A stretch of DNA of 64,000 bases. Origin: Acephala macrosclerotiorum (Eukaryota > Ascomycota > Leotiomycetes > Helotiales > Mollisiaceae). Under the pieces are notes generated by a model, which did not search any database, was not told the DNA's origin, and worked only from the letters and a program-made list of their open reading frames with translations. Shown in pieces: positions 34,946 to 44,537 of the stretch. The stretch spans positions 1-64,000 of the forward strand of contig MU119268.1 of the NCBI GenBank assembly GCA_014904845.1. Direction: 5' to 3'. How positions within the stretch are numbered: the stretch's first letter is position 1; each line of letters starts with the position of its first letter. Made by a program: the position numbers and the translations under genes.

Positions 34946-36529
34946 AGACCAAAAGCCCGAGGATATGATAGATTGAGAAGGTGGATTAGAACTTGAGAGT
35001 ACGGCTGCGCTGTCTCAGCCTGTCGTTACAGCACACAGCACCGCGCCGACGCGGACCTACAATCATTGACCTCAGCCTGTCGTTACAGATGGGACATGAA
35101 CTCGCGCCAGCGCGGTGCCTGGTGTTCAGGTTCAGAACATGGAATGGGAGGATAATAGATTGAACTTAGCGTCAAGACATAGACATAGAAATGAGAGACG
35201 ACTATAGACATAGATGGGATACCACATAGACTTAGATGATAGATTTACTTAGAGACACACATTGATACCATGTTCAACTTCCTCTATTTCCCCCTCTTCG
35301 TCCATATTGCTGTCATCGATGTCGCAGCAAGTGCCTTAAATTCTCACTCATATCATTCTGCCTTCTGTCACTTCTCAAAAATCCACTCGATCGAACTCAA
35401 TCTCAAACCTCAATGTCTCTTTCCGACACATTTGACTTCTCGATGCCCATATTCAAGATCCCAAGAGTCCCAATTTGGCATTCCGAGATCTCTCATGTGA
35501 CAAGCATTGGCACGGACTACCGGCATGACTCGAGTCGAGGACGCGAAAATGCATGTGGTTCTAGCAAGTTTCGTCCCGTTCCGGCAAGCCTCCTCTGTCC
35601 TTGGCTAAACCTTACCTTTGTTTGAATATCGAGGATCTTCGTGATCTAGATCTTCTAGTGGAGATGATGGGAATGTCACTGTTCGAACGAGCTACATGTG
35701 CCAGGGAGAGAGCAAGGAGACCCATCTCATCTCGGAAAGTGTTCATGATGGTTGTGATGTTTGAAGTAAAGTAAGACGCAAGCATTTTTATTGAATGGGC
35801 TAGAGATTGTGACTTGCGGAGAAGCGACCTTCTGCACAGGGAGTTTGCTCATCTGCTTGGCCAAGTACCAAGATATGGCCAAGATGCGAGATCTACATTT
35901 GCCGGCAATGTTCTTAACCCCTGAGGGTCGCGTGCATACCGATATTCCTCTCGTGCCGCATGCGTTTCAACCTCTACTCACGGCCCAGTAATCACCAACT
36001 CTTCAAAGTTCTATCTATTAACTCCAGCTTTCGATACGTGGAGAAGTTGAGTGCCCATAGGAGGAGGCTTCGAAGTCTAAACACGTGATCTATGGTCATC
36101 ACTGAACAAGCTCTTTAAGAGGCGGATCTATCAATATCTCAACTTTGAAGCTGTATCGATCCATAGAATATCTTCTCATTCTCTTGAAATCCCCGGATTC
36201 GACATATTGTTGAAGTGTCAGGGAAAGCAACTCGAAGCATGCAAGTTTGTCCAAGATTTATTTTTGTCTCGACATAGCCCGTCGATCTTGCCTACTTCAG
36301 CTGATCGTATATGCTTGCTACGCCCAGTCGATATGGCTGTGCCATTTGCAAGGCCGGGTAGCCTGCATAACTGCCGTTGTTATTGGCTGAATCGTGAGAT
36401 GCTGCAGGCGCCACCAGCCTCATGACCAACAGCTTGTACAAAGTTGCATTCAGGTTCTGGAGCTTATCAAGCAGTCCTTCCCTTACCTAAAACAGTCTCA
36501 GACTTTGGTCATGACTCTCGCTGCCAGCT
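34946..36529. other. Intergenic, no confident gene
   Basis: Contains the duplicated 57-bp unit described separately and a run of AGACATAG-like words at 35175-35260. A 76-codon frame with ATG at 35270 has a hydrophobic start but no further support. Frames at 35413-35625 and 35791-35991 are unsupported. Confidence 0.45.
35014..35129. repeat. Imperfect tandem duplication, about 57-bp unit
   Basis: CTCAGCCTGTCGTTACAG occurs at 35014-35031 and again at 35071-35088. Each copy is followed by a GCGCC-(GA/A)-CGCGG palindrome-like block. It lies about 70 bases after the transporter stop, probably in its 3' UTR or terminator region. Confidence 0.7.
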
Positions 36530-38557
36530 ATGGACGACAACCTTGATGTGTGTCCCGTTTCTCCTATAGAGACATCGGTATCAAGCCGCATGGGCTCTCA
36601 GCTGCTCCATTCCGACCGCAGCTCCACCATTTCGCAGACAACAACCTCCCCCGGTAAGGAAAAAAGTGATTTGGATACGGTCGAAACCAGGACCCCTGAC
36701 TACAACACCTCGATTCTCGATCAATCGCATCCAGCTGCGGTACTGCGATGTTGGCTACCAGAACTTCTAGCCTCAGGGCTTTCAATTGTCTCGTTGATGT
36801 CCACGGTTATCGTCCTGTGGATATACGATGGACGAGGTGCCAGTGACCTCGGACTACCGTACTCACTCACCCTCAATGGGCTGATCGCGGCCCTTGCAAC
36901 TCTGAACAGAGCCTTCCTGATGGTTCCGGTGGGGTCGGCGCTCAGTCAGGAGGCTTGGCTTTGGTTAGCATCTAGAAAACAGGACGCACATTGCAGGAGC
37001 CGACTCAAGGATCTTGATGCCTCTGATCAGGCGTCTCGTGGTGCTTGGGGAAGCCTGCTGTTTCTATTCCAGTTGAGATTCAGGCAAGTTCATGCATCAC
37101 AAACATTGGTGAGTTGAACCCTGACATTGGGACAGGTACCTCGCTATCCTTGGCGCAGTTATTAGTATCCTATCGTTAGGCTTTGGTACCTTCACTCAAC
37201 AATTGATCTCTCTGGAGGCATTACCAATCAATGACCCAGGGTCGCCTCTAAGTACTGGAAATCTTCCGCACAGCGAGGCATATCAATCTTTTGTTGCCGG
37301 ATGTGAGTACAACGTGCCTTCCAGCAATGAGTTGTATACTGATCAAGTCCAGTGTATGAGAAGGGCGACCTTGACATGAAAGCCGCAATAGTAAATGGGA
37401 TTCTGACATCGAAAGTCGACGTGCTTTCTGCGAAATGTCCGACCGGCAATTGTACGTGGCCTACAACACCATCAGTAGCTGTATGTGGTGATTGCGTGCC
37501 ATCTACATACAACACCACCCAAGACAGCACGTGGGCCAATTTCACGATGTCCTCAGGCTCCGTCATCAGCCTAGCCGGCCCGGATGGCAATTCCAGTTCG
37601 TGGCAATCCGTGTTTGCAGTAGTATCAGGTAATGGTTCACACTTTAAAAGAAGCGACCTAGAGACCCTCTATGTTGCCAACTTTGATGTATTCGGCACAC
37701 CGTACAACCTCACAAAAGCCTATTTCGATGCTAGTCTGCCGATGTCCACGCTGCCCTGGGATAAAGAAAGCACTATCGTGACTGAATGTGCTTTGTGGGC
37801 CTGTGTTCAATCCTATGACGTCAGCACTCGCTCCGGTCAACAAATGCAAACAATTTCTTCAAATTACTCGAAAGTTCTGCCCATCGATGTATGGCTTCCT
37901 TCTGGGAACAAGTGGACCTTTGCAACAGCGCCAGTGAGCAACGGCACATCCCAAAATCAAGATTCTTATAACTTTACCTTCGCCGTGGATGCTGAAAATG
38001 CTTTGAGGATGTATCTTCAGCAGACCTTGACTGGCAAAATACTCCTGAGCACAGAAGCAGACTTCACACTAGGCCAATTGTACGCCGGATCGCCATACCC
38101 TTCGGACAGCGTGATCCAAGCGATATGGCAGGCAACCCCAGACTTGAAAAAATGGATCAACAACCTCGCTATCAGCATGACGAATGCGGTTCGAAGCAAT
38201 GTTCCAGCTTCCAGAGAGAATTTGAGGGGCACGGCGTATCAACTCGGTGTTAGGGTGCGCTGGGAATGGTTGGCGTTGCCCATAGCTATGATCGTATCCT
38301 CTATCGTCCTGTTAGTTATTGTCATTATCAAGACGGCGGGGAGTAGTGTACAGCCTTGGAAGAGCAGTCCTTTGGTCTTCTTGTTCTGCGATGTAGATCC
38401 GGAAATTAGGAACTCTGTTGCCGGACGTACTGGGAGGCACCTTGGTATGGAGAAAGGCATTGGAAAGCGCAAGGCTGTGTTGACTGAAGACTCCGATGGT
38501 ACATGGACTTTCCGCACGCCGGCTTTCAAGAATGATCCGATCGTCCTCCTCAAGTAG
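36530..38557 (+). CDS. DUF3176 membrane protein
   Basis: Three exons (36530-37083, 37136-37302, 37353-38557) encode 641 residues. The N-terminus is hydrophilic. Helices lie at about 79-99 and 112-131, then the signature VPVGSALSQEAWLWL with RSRLKDLDASDQASRGAWGS, a third helix straight after the first splice (YLAILGAVISILSLGFGTF), a long Asn/Ser-rich, cysteine-containing outer domain (CPTGNCTWP), and a last helix at about 547-567 before a basic tail. This is the layout of the fungal DUF3176 family, of unknown function, probably at the plasma membrane. Intron 1 uses a GC donor (CAG|GCAAGT), the only donor that keeps frame. Confidence 0.85.
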
Positions 38558-38912
38558 GACAGGATTCTGAGTGAGAACGAATAGATTAAGCGCTCCAATC
38601 TTGCAATTGAGTATGTCTAACTTGATTATGGCCGCTTCCCAACTCGGTAGCAAAACATTCAACCTGTTTAGAGAAACATGAAACATTGAAAACAGGACTT
38701 GGGTGTGAGTTCCGAGATGCGAAGTCTGAATTCTCGGTATCACGTGCCATCGCGTTTGGCGTTTTTTCTCGCTTCCACACAAATCGTCTCACGTCATCCA
38801 GAATCGTTTCTCTCAAACTCAGGGAACCTGGACACGCATACGCAGCACCTCCTGGTCATTAGAATATTGGATCCCAATTGCATATCACCGACTGTCTATC
38901 CTCCTAGAAATC

Positions 38913-41387
38913 ATGGACTCTATTCTTCGACAGCCGCAACACGACGAGTATGGACTTCCCATCCTTCCGAACATGCCTCGCGGTAACGACGATGAGACTG
39001 ACGAGATGATGGCGGCCCTCGCAGCTGGCGACTTCTCTGCCCTTGGCTTGCCTATGCCCTCTTCGATGCCGACCGCAGAAGAAGCCCAGCGAGAAGCGCG
39101 AGAACGATCGACGAAAGTCTTGTCGGGATGGAACACGCTGCAGCAGATATTGGAACGGCACGAAGAAGTGTTACGAAAACGATGGTTGAAGAAGACAAAA
39201 TCACAACGAACTAGCATTGTCTTGCGCGCTTGGCCTAAGATGTCTGCGGGCCATCGACCAGATTATACAGCTCTGATGAAAGAGGGTCAACACAAGGGTC
39301 AAGGGACCAAGTTCAGGGAGGCATACCTCTGGCCGTATATGAACGTGGAGGATCTGGTCAAAGGGAAGAGTCTGCTGCTATTCTTGAATTCTAGGGGTAG
39401 AAATCCACCACACATGTTTGCTCACGCCGACTTTGATGCTGGTAGGCTTGGCCATGTCAGCGGTGCTGTCATGCCTGCGTTCCTCAACCTACATACAATG
39501 CTGTTGGAGGGCGAGTCTGTGGAGACTTATGGCCGCTTGATCTCTTGGGATAATGACGAGGATGCAATGATGAAATGTGTGTCGGGAATTGCACATCAGC
39601 CTGGTACAGGGTTGATGGTCCTGGAAATCCAGGAGAAGAACTTCCAATTTCTCATCGAATGTTGTCGCGCCATCCTCCATGACCATGACCAAGACACGTT
39701 GATCAGCAAAGCCGACATAAAGCCCGAACCAGCACCACTTAGTGATAGCTCCGAATACCCCACGTTGGCGATGATGGCTGCAGAAGCTCCCTATCGTGTC
39801 CCCGCTCAAGTCAATTTCCTTCACTTGAAGGCATTGATTGCAGCTAGGCGCGCGAGTGCGGAGGATCACATACGGGCATTGAGAGAAGATCCAGGATATT
39901 TTGCAGAAACTTTGGCTGACTGGAGTGAGCATCGACAAGAGAAATTGCTCGACACAAACGGCGCTCGTCACCCGGTCCTTGATACGCCGCTGTTTTGGCA
40001 ACGAGTTATAGGCAACGTGCTGATGGATGCGTATGGGGCGCGAGAAGTTTGGGATATGCTTCATGGACACATCGACCGACTAGTCTCACTACTGGAAAAG
40101 CACTCGGACAATATCACGCCCAAAGAGACCCTCCCAGCTGAGTACATCAAGGCATTGCTCACTTTCAGGTATGACCTAGGCCAGGCATCGAAGGGCTTAA
40201 TTTCACTTCTGAAGACCGGTTTCCCTGCGTCTCCTCCGATGCGGCAATCCTTTGTGGGGGAGCCTCATATATCAGGATCAACCATGATCAGGGTAATGAG
40301 TAGGGGAGGCTCAGATCAATCAACAGGGCGCATGTTGTGGCTTTTCAATACACTTTGGACAGACAGCCAGCTTCAACTGGTGGGTCTTCCCGGTCTCATG
40401 GATGAGATCGAGTATTTTGTACAGAGTGGCCCCAAGGAGAAAGCCATGCTGTCACCCTGGACCGCTCGTGAACTCTCGGATCTTGGTTTGGTCGCTCGAG
40501 CCCTTCATGAGCTGGAAATTTATCAACCATGGGCGGCCGGCTTCGACCACGTCTGGGCAACGGAATACGGTGCCGACATCGAGGCAGACTTTCCTCGACG
40601 ATTTAGTGCATTTGCCGAAACCGAGCGGAATCTCAAGGAAGCTTCGCTCGTCAAGGCACTTGCACAGTATGGGGCACCTGGCGATGGCCGCTTCTTCTAT
40701 CCATCTGACAAACGTCGCACGAAGCAGACTACGGAGAGTATGCGACAGGCTGAGTCAAACCTAGACTTATTCTGGGATACTGTCGATGAGCACTATCTAC
40801 GCAAGACTGGGAGAACCTTCGATCGGAACGTAGGATTTCGCCAATTGGATCGCACCCCTGAATGGGTAGAGTCTATCAAAGAGCAAAAGTCGGTACCAAA
40901 GCAGTCATCTGGTGATCTTCACAAACCCCTTTCAGGACTGCGACTTGATTCACCAGATCGACCCACAAAATTTGTTCCGCCTGAGCAGAAGACCAAACCC
41001 AAGACCCGAGGGTCCACCCATGATGTCCTAGACAACACACCGGACATTACCCCACAAAAAATACCAGACAGACAACCGACATTCACACTCAAAAACCGTG
41101 CCTATAAAGTCTTCAAGACTTTATTCTTCAACCCGTCTCAGTCCGATCTCCCAGGCGAGATTCCTTGGGCTGACTTCCTTTTTGCGATGGCATCGACAGG
41201 ATTTGCGCCGGAGAAGCTGTACGGATCCGTTTGGCAGTTTACGCCCACCGCACTGGATGTAGAGCGCAGTATTCAGTTCCATGAACCACATCCTGTAGGG
41301 AAAATCCCATTCCGCAATGCCCGACGAATTGGTAGGCGCTTGGCCCGAGCGTATGGGTGGCATGGGAGAATGTTCGTTCTTGAATAG
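38913..41387 (+). CDS. Large conserved fungal protein with HicA-like C-terminal region
   Basis: A single exon of 824 codons begins at the ATG at 38913. Residues 1-60 are acidic; ERHEEVLRKRWLKKTKSQR (about 85-105) resembles the opening of a family conserved across Pezizomycotina. The body is helical without a known fold. A disordered Pro/Lys/Ser stretch (about 660-725) links to the last 96 residues, where TGFxPEKLYGSVWQF, then SIQFHEPHP, then RRIGRRLARAYGW follow each other. That order (GF, a GS-x-W/F strand, His-rich strand, basic helix) resembles HicA/YcfA-type small RNA-binding domains. Function is unknown; an RNA-related role is inference. The gene is intact. Confidence 0.8.
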   Translation: MDSILRQPQHDEYGLPILPNMPRGNDDETDEMMAALAAGDFSALGLPMPSSMPTAEEAQREARERSTKVLSGWNTLQQILERHEEVLRKRWLKKTKSQRTSIVLRAWPKMSAGHRPDYTALMKEGQHKGQGTKFREAYLWPYMNVEDLVKGKSLLLFLNSRGRNPPHMFAHADFDAGRLGHVSGAVMPAFLNLHTMLLEGESVETYGRLISWDNDEDAMMKCVSGIAHQPGTGLMVLEIQEKNFQFLIECCRAILHDHDQDTLISKADIKPEPAPLSDSSEYPTLAMMAAEAPYRVPAQVNFLHLKALIAARRASAEDHIRALREDPGYFAETLADWSEHRQEKLLDTNGARHPVLDTPLFWQRVIGNVLMDAYGAREVWDMLHGHIDRLVSLLEKHSDNITPKETLPAEYIKALLTFRYDLGQASKGLISLLKTGFPASPPMRQSFVGEPHISGSTMIRVMSRGGSDQSTGRMLWLFNTLWTDSQLQLVGLPGLMDEIEYFVQSGPKEKAMLSPWTARELSDLGLVARALHELEIYQPWAAGFDHVWATEYGADIEADFPRRFSAFAETERNLKEASLVKALAQYGAPGDGRFFYPSDKRRTKQTTESMRQAESNLDLFWDTVDEHYLRKTGRTFDRNVGFRQLDRTPEWVESIKEQKSVPKQSSGDLHKPLSGLRLDSPDRPTKFVPPEQKTKPKTRGSTHDVLDNTPDITPQKIPDRQPTFTLKNRAYKVFKTLFFNPSQSDLPGEIPWADFLFAMASTGFAPEKLYGSVWQFTPTALDVERSIQFHEPHPVGKIPFRNARRIGRRLARAYGWHGRMFVLE

Positions 41388-41734
41388 GAACATATCATGT
41401 AAGTCAGATAAGTTGACTGGGCTGGTGATCGCAGGTGATGCGACTCTCAAGCTGGCTACTATTCTACCTTTCCATCTCGGGAAACTGCTTCTGTATGGTG
41501 TCTTAGAGCCCACGTCATGTAGATCGTATCATGACATGAGTATGTCCTCTGAAGAATTTACACTGCTCTGTCATTCGAGCTGCAACAGGCGGAGGAATAA
41601 TCCGAGTCAATTTTTTGCGAGCGTAGCTCCTGGCTAGATACAATTACATGGAGATACTTGCCCGAGATTCGTTCAGACTCCTAGGCATTGAAATTCTCAT
41701 GCCCGAATTAGGCATCCACTACCAAGCTATCCAA

Positions 41735-42990
41735 ATCAAGCTCCTCCTTCCTCCGCACACTAATCTTCGCCGCTGGATCAACGTACATATTTATTCCATA
41801 CTCCAGCCAAGTGGCAGCGCTCGGATCGTTCACCCTCATATCATACTTCAGTAGTAAGTGCACCATCGCAATCTTGACTTCGTTGGCAGCGAAAAAGCGT
41901 CCTGGGCACGCATGCTCTCCATGGCTGGACGCAGTGTGGTCCTGGCTCGTTGAGGTCAGATGGCTCCTGTGCTCATAACCGGGCAACTGCGACGCTTCAA
42001 GAAGCGATACCCATCAAACTTGTCCGGGTTCTCATAATCTGTTTCAGCCCACATACGATGAGAAGAGATTGCTATCCGCTCGCCTTTCTGGATTTTGATT
42101 CCACCCGGAAGCTCAACACCATCGACAGCCAGGCGATGCATGAATGCTATAGGAACGGATAGGTTTGAGCTATTTGTGTGATGAAAGATACTCTATTACT
42201 ATAGGCTTTAAACGCTGCGTCTCCTTCAGAAAACTGTCCAGAAGGTGGAGTTCGGTCAACGCCACCTCTTTCCACCCATGCTTTTCTAGAACCTCAATCA
42301 CCTCTTGGCGCAAAGGTTCCACCGTCTCTTGATGCGCACACAAGTTCAACAATGCCTGACTTAAGAGGTCGCTTGTTGTATGGATTGCCGCGATCGACAA
42401 CACCATCTGTAGATCAATATCATTGTATGCTCGACCTTTCGAGGCTGTTTGGAACCATTCTATCGAATCGTCATGCAGAATCACCTCTCTTCCTCCACGC
42501 CGAGCAGCGGCTTTCTCAGCCTCCCGTTTTACCAAAATTGGAGCCAGGAGTTTGGCACCCGCTTTACGATCTGCTCGGACCTTGTGACAGATTGGAAGTG
42601 TTCTTTCTGCAAACCAGCGCAAGGGAGCAGGCACCATCTTGCAGATTGCGATGGTGATAAAGCTGTTGATTGTATTCTTTTGAAATTCAGAGCCGGTCCT
42701 GGTTCCTAGTGAGTTCCTCTCCGTTGAAGATGCGAGAGGAGAGACGAGCGACCCAAGAGAGGACGTCTTCTCGCAAATCAACTTCATGCCACTCTGGGTT
42801 GGCAAATGGGTTAGTGCTCTTCTCCGGCAGCGAAATGTCTTATTTCGTTGCTTACCTGCAGATTGCGTCCATGTGTCATTCAAACATCATCTCATCTCGT
42901 CAGAAAGTGATTTTGTAAGCCCGGCTTTGAAGTGCGTCGGCGCACGCTTACGTAGGGCGGCTGGCATGGAGGGGTCTCACGCAAACTTCC
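41735..42990 (-). pseudogene. Cytochrome P450 relic (CYP68/kaurene-oxidase-like type)
   Basis: In order on minus: LTKSL and NDTWTQSAG scraps (about 42880-42930), then SFITIAICKMVPAPLRWFAE, PILVKREAEKAA, the I-helix NDIDLQMVLSIAAIHTTSD, and the K-helix LKETQRLKP (ExxR intact). After a break come HRLAVDGVELPGGIKIQKG, SSHRMWAETDYENPDKFDG, and the haem loop SHGEHACPGRFFAANEVKIA with its cysteine. Frames change near 42165, 41970 and several times above 42700, and the N-terminal membrane anchor is missing. All catalytic motifs remain, so decay is fairly recent. The bases 41388-41734 between it and the upstream gene hold nothing recognisable. Confidence 0.8.
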
Positions 42991-43334
42991 AATCAATCCT
43001 TTCATGACAGCTTCTTTAAACATACCAGGTAGAGGGCTGCGGAAATTCTTCCCATTAATTCTTTCGTGCTACCAACGGGAACTTGAGTTCCATATTAGAA
43101 CATACTTCTTTGTATACAATCATCTCTCTTCTTTCAATTTCTTATATCTATCGCTAGAAAGATACCTTGCAAGAAGAGAGCTCGATTGGGCCTAGTGCCT
43201 CCAAGCCCCTACACCTCTTCGCTTCTCCTCCAACCTCATCTCTTCCCATCTTCAAATAATTCGAAACACCAAATATAGCCGAATCTGCCCCCGCACCTCA
43301 ATCGCCCATATCGAGAACCCTTGAGCAACTCACA

Positions 43335-44033
43335 ATGGCAGCAAACAACAACGATACAATTCTTGCTGATCCAAGAAAAGCCCCCCGCAAGGCCAACTAT
43401 ACCACCAAAGACATCATCGAGCACATCACGACCCACGATACTATCCCTTGTACCACAGCCTGGCGTCAAAAAATCATAGATGGGAAGTCGTCTGAGAGAC
43501 CTGGTTATTCTATCCAGATCTACTCCACGACTCCAGATTCCGCAAACACCTCACATCTCGACTCCGTTGCCCTAAAGATATTCAAAAAGACATTCGATGA
43601 GAGAAATGATACCAACGCTTTACAGCGACATCGTCTTGATTTCTACGGCCTTGAATTCCCCGCTGGTACTTCAGAGGATGAAAAAGTTGAGCGATGCATC
43701 GCTCATCAAAAACTCGAAATTACAGCGAGGAACGCCACTGGCAAGCTCGACTTATTCATCCCTGGAACGTACGATACGGACTACTGGCAGCGCTGCCTCT
43801 ACATCATACTTGAACCCGAAGAGAAGTGGGTTGAGGGTGAGGGGGCATTTCTGATGGTTATGTATGATCTGGTGGAGAAGGAACGAGAGGAAGATGACCA
43901 GGTTGATGAGGTGATTTGTGTAAGGATGGGGACAAAGATGCTGGGGGAGTGCTTCGGGGATAAGAGGGAGATGAGGCGGTGGTTTCACGAGGAAGTTGTT
44001 GGCGCCTGGGAGAGTTCAGTAGAGAAGAAGTAG
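43335..44033 (+). CDS. Hypothetical protein, 232 residues
   Basis: A single exon from a well-placed ATG (43335) to TAG (44031-44033). The protein is soluble, rich in charged residues, without signal peptide or membrane helix. A central part (TARNATGKLDLFIPGTYDTDYWQRCLYIILEP is split across about 135-165) looks folded, and the C-terminus is strongly acidic then helical (MRRWFHEEVVGAWESS). I do not recognise the family. Codon use and the clean flanks support a real gene. It stands 225 bases from the MITE. Confidence 0.65.
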   Translation: MAANNNDTILADPRKAPRKANYTTKDIIEHITTHDTIPCTTAWRQKIIDGKSSERPGYSIQIYSTTPDSANTSHLDSVALKIFKKTFDERNDTNALQRHRLDFYGLEFPAGTSEDEKVERCIAHQKLEITARNATGKLDLFIPGTYDTDYWQRCLYIILEPEEKWVEGEGAFLMVMYDLVEKEREEDDQVDEVICVRMGTKMLGECFGDKREMRRWFHEEVVGAWESSVEKK

Positions 44034-44257
44034 GGGCACGGTGGGATAGTGAAGGAGTTGGTTGTCAGGGTCGTCTTCCATTCACACACGGGTGGGGTGA
44101 AGGATTAATGAATTTGACAATTTCAGTCAATCTGCATGGTCCCAAGATCTCACACCATGACGGTCAAGCTCACTTGTAATGAAGACATTATGGGTACCCT
44201 GCTAGAATTTCCAAGCTTTCAAGCTGCAAGCATTCCCTAAAAACTAGGCCCGAGTTG

Positions 44258-44537
44258 CGAGCCTGGGATCATAAGTCTGTATTTTTTAAGGCTTTTCAGG
44301 GCTTGCTAACAAATAAACGCTGAAATGGAATATCGACTTTTGAATCAAAATATAAACATACTTACTTAATTTGTAAAAAGATATTTTAGCTTTTGTCAAA
44401 TAATAAACTACGGTCTTAAAAGATTTTAATTTGTAGTTGTTTTATACTTTTTAAGTAACGGCGTGGACTTTGAAGTTCTTCGCAAAAAAGTAGCCTAAAA
44501 ACAGCCTGAAAAGCACAGACTTATGATCCCAGGCTCG
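44258..44537. mobile_element. MITE, 280 bp, non-autonomous inverted-repeat element
   Basis: The first 23 bases (44258-44280, starting CGAGCCTGGGATCATAAG) are repeated exactly in reverse complement at 44515-44537. Past these, CTTTTCAGG(G)CT occurs inward from both ends, so the inverted repeats extend imperfectly to roughly 40-45 bases. The centre is AT-rich with no coding capacity. Target-site duplications could not be fixed by eye. The right repeat forms the last codons and stop of the chitinase-like gene. Confidence 0.8.
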
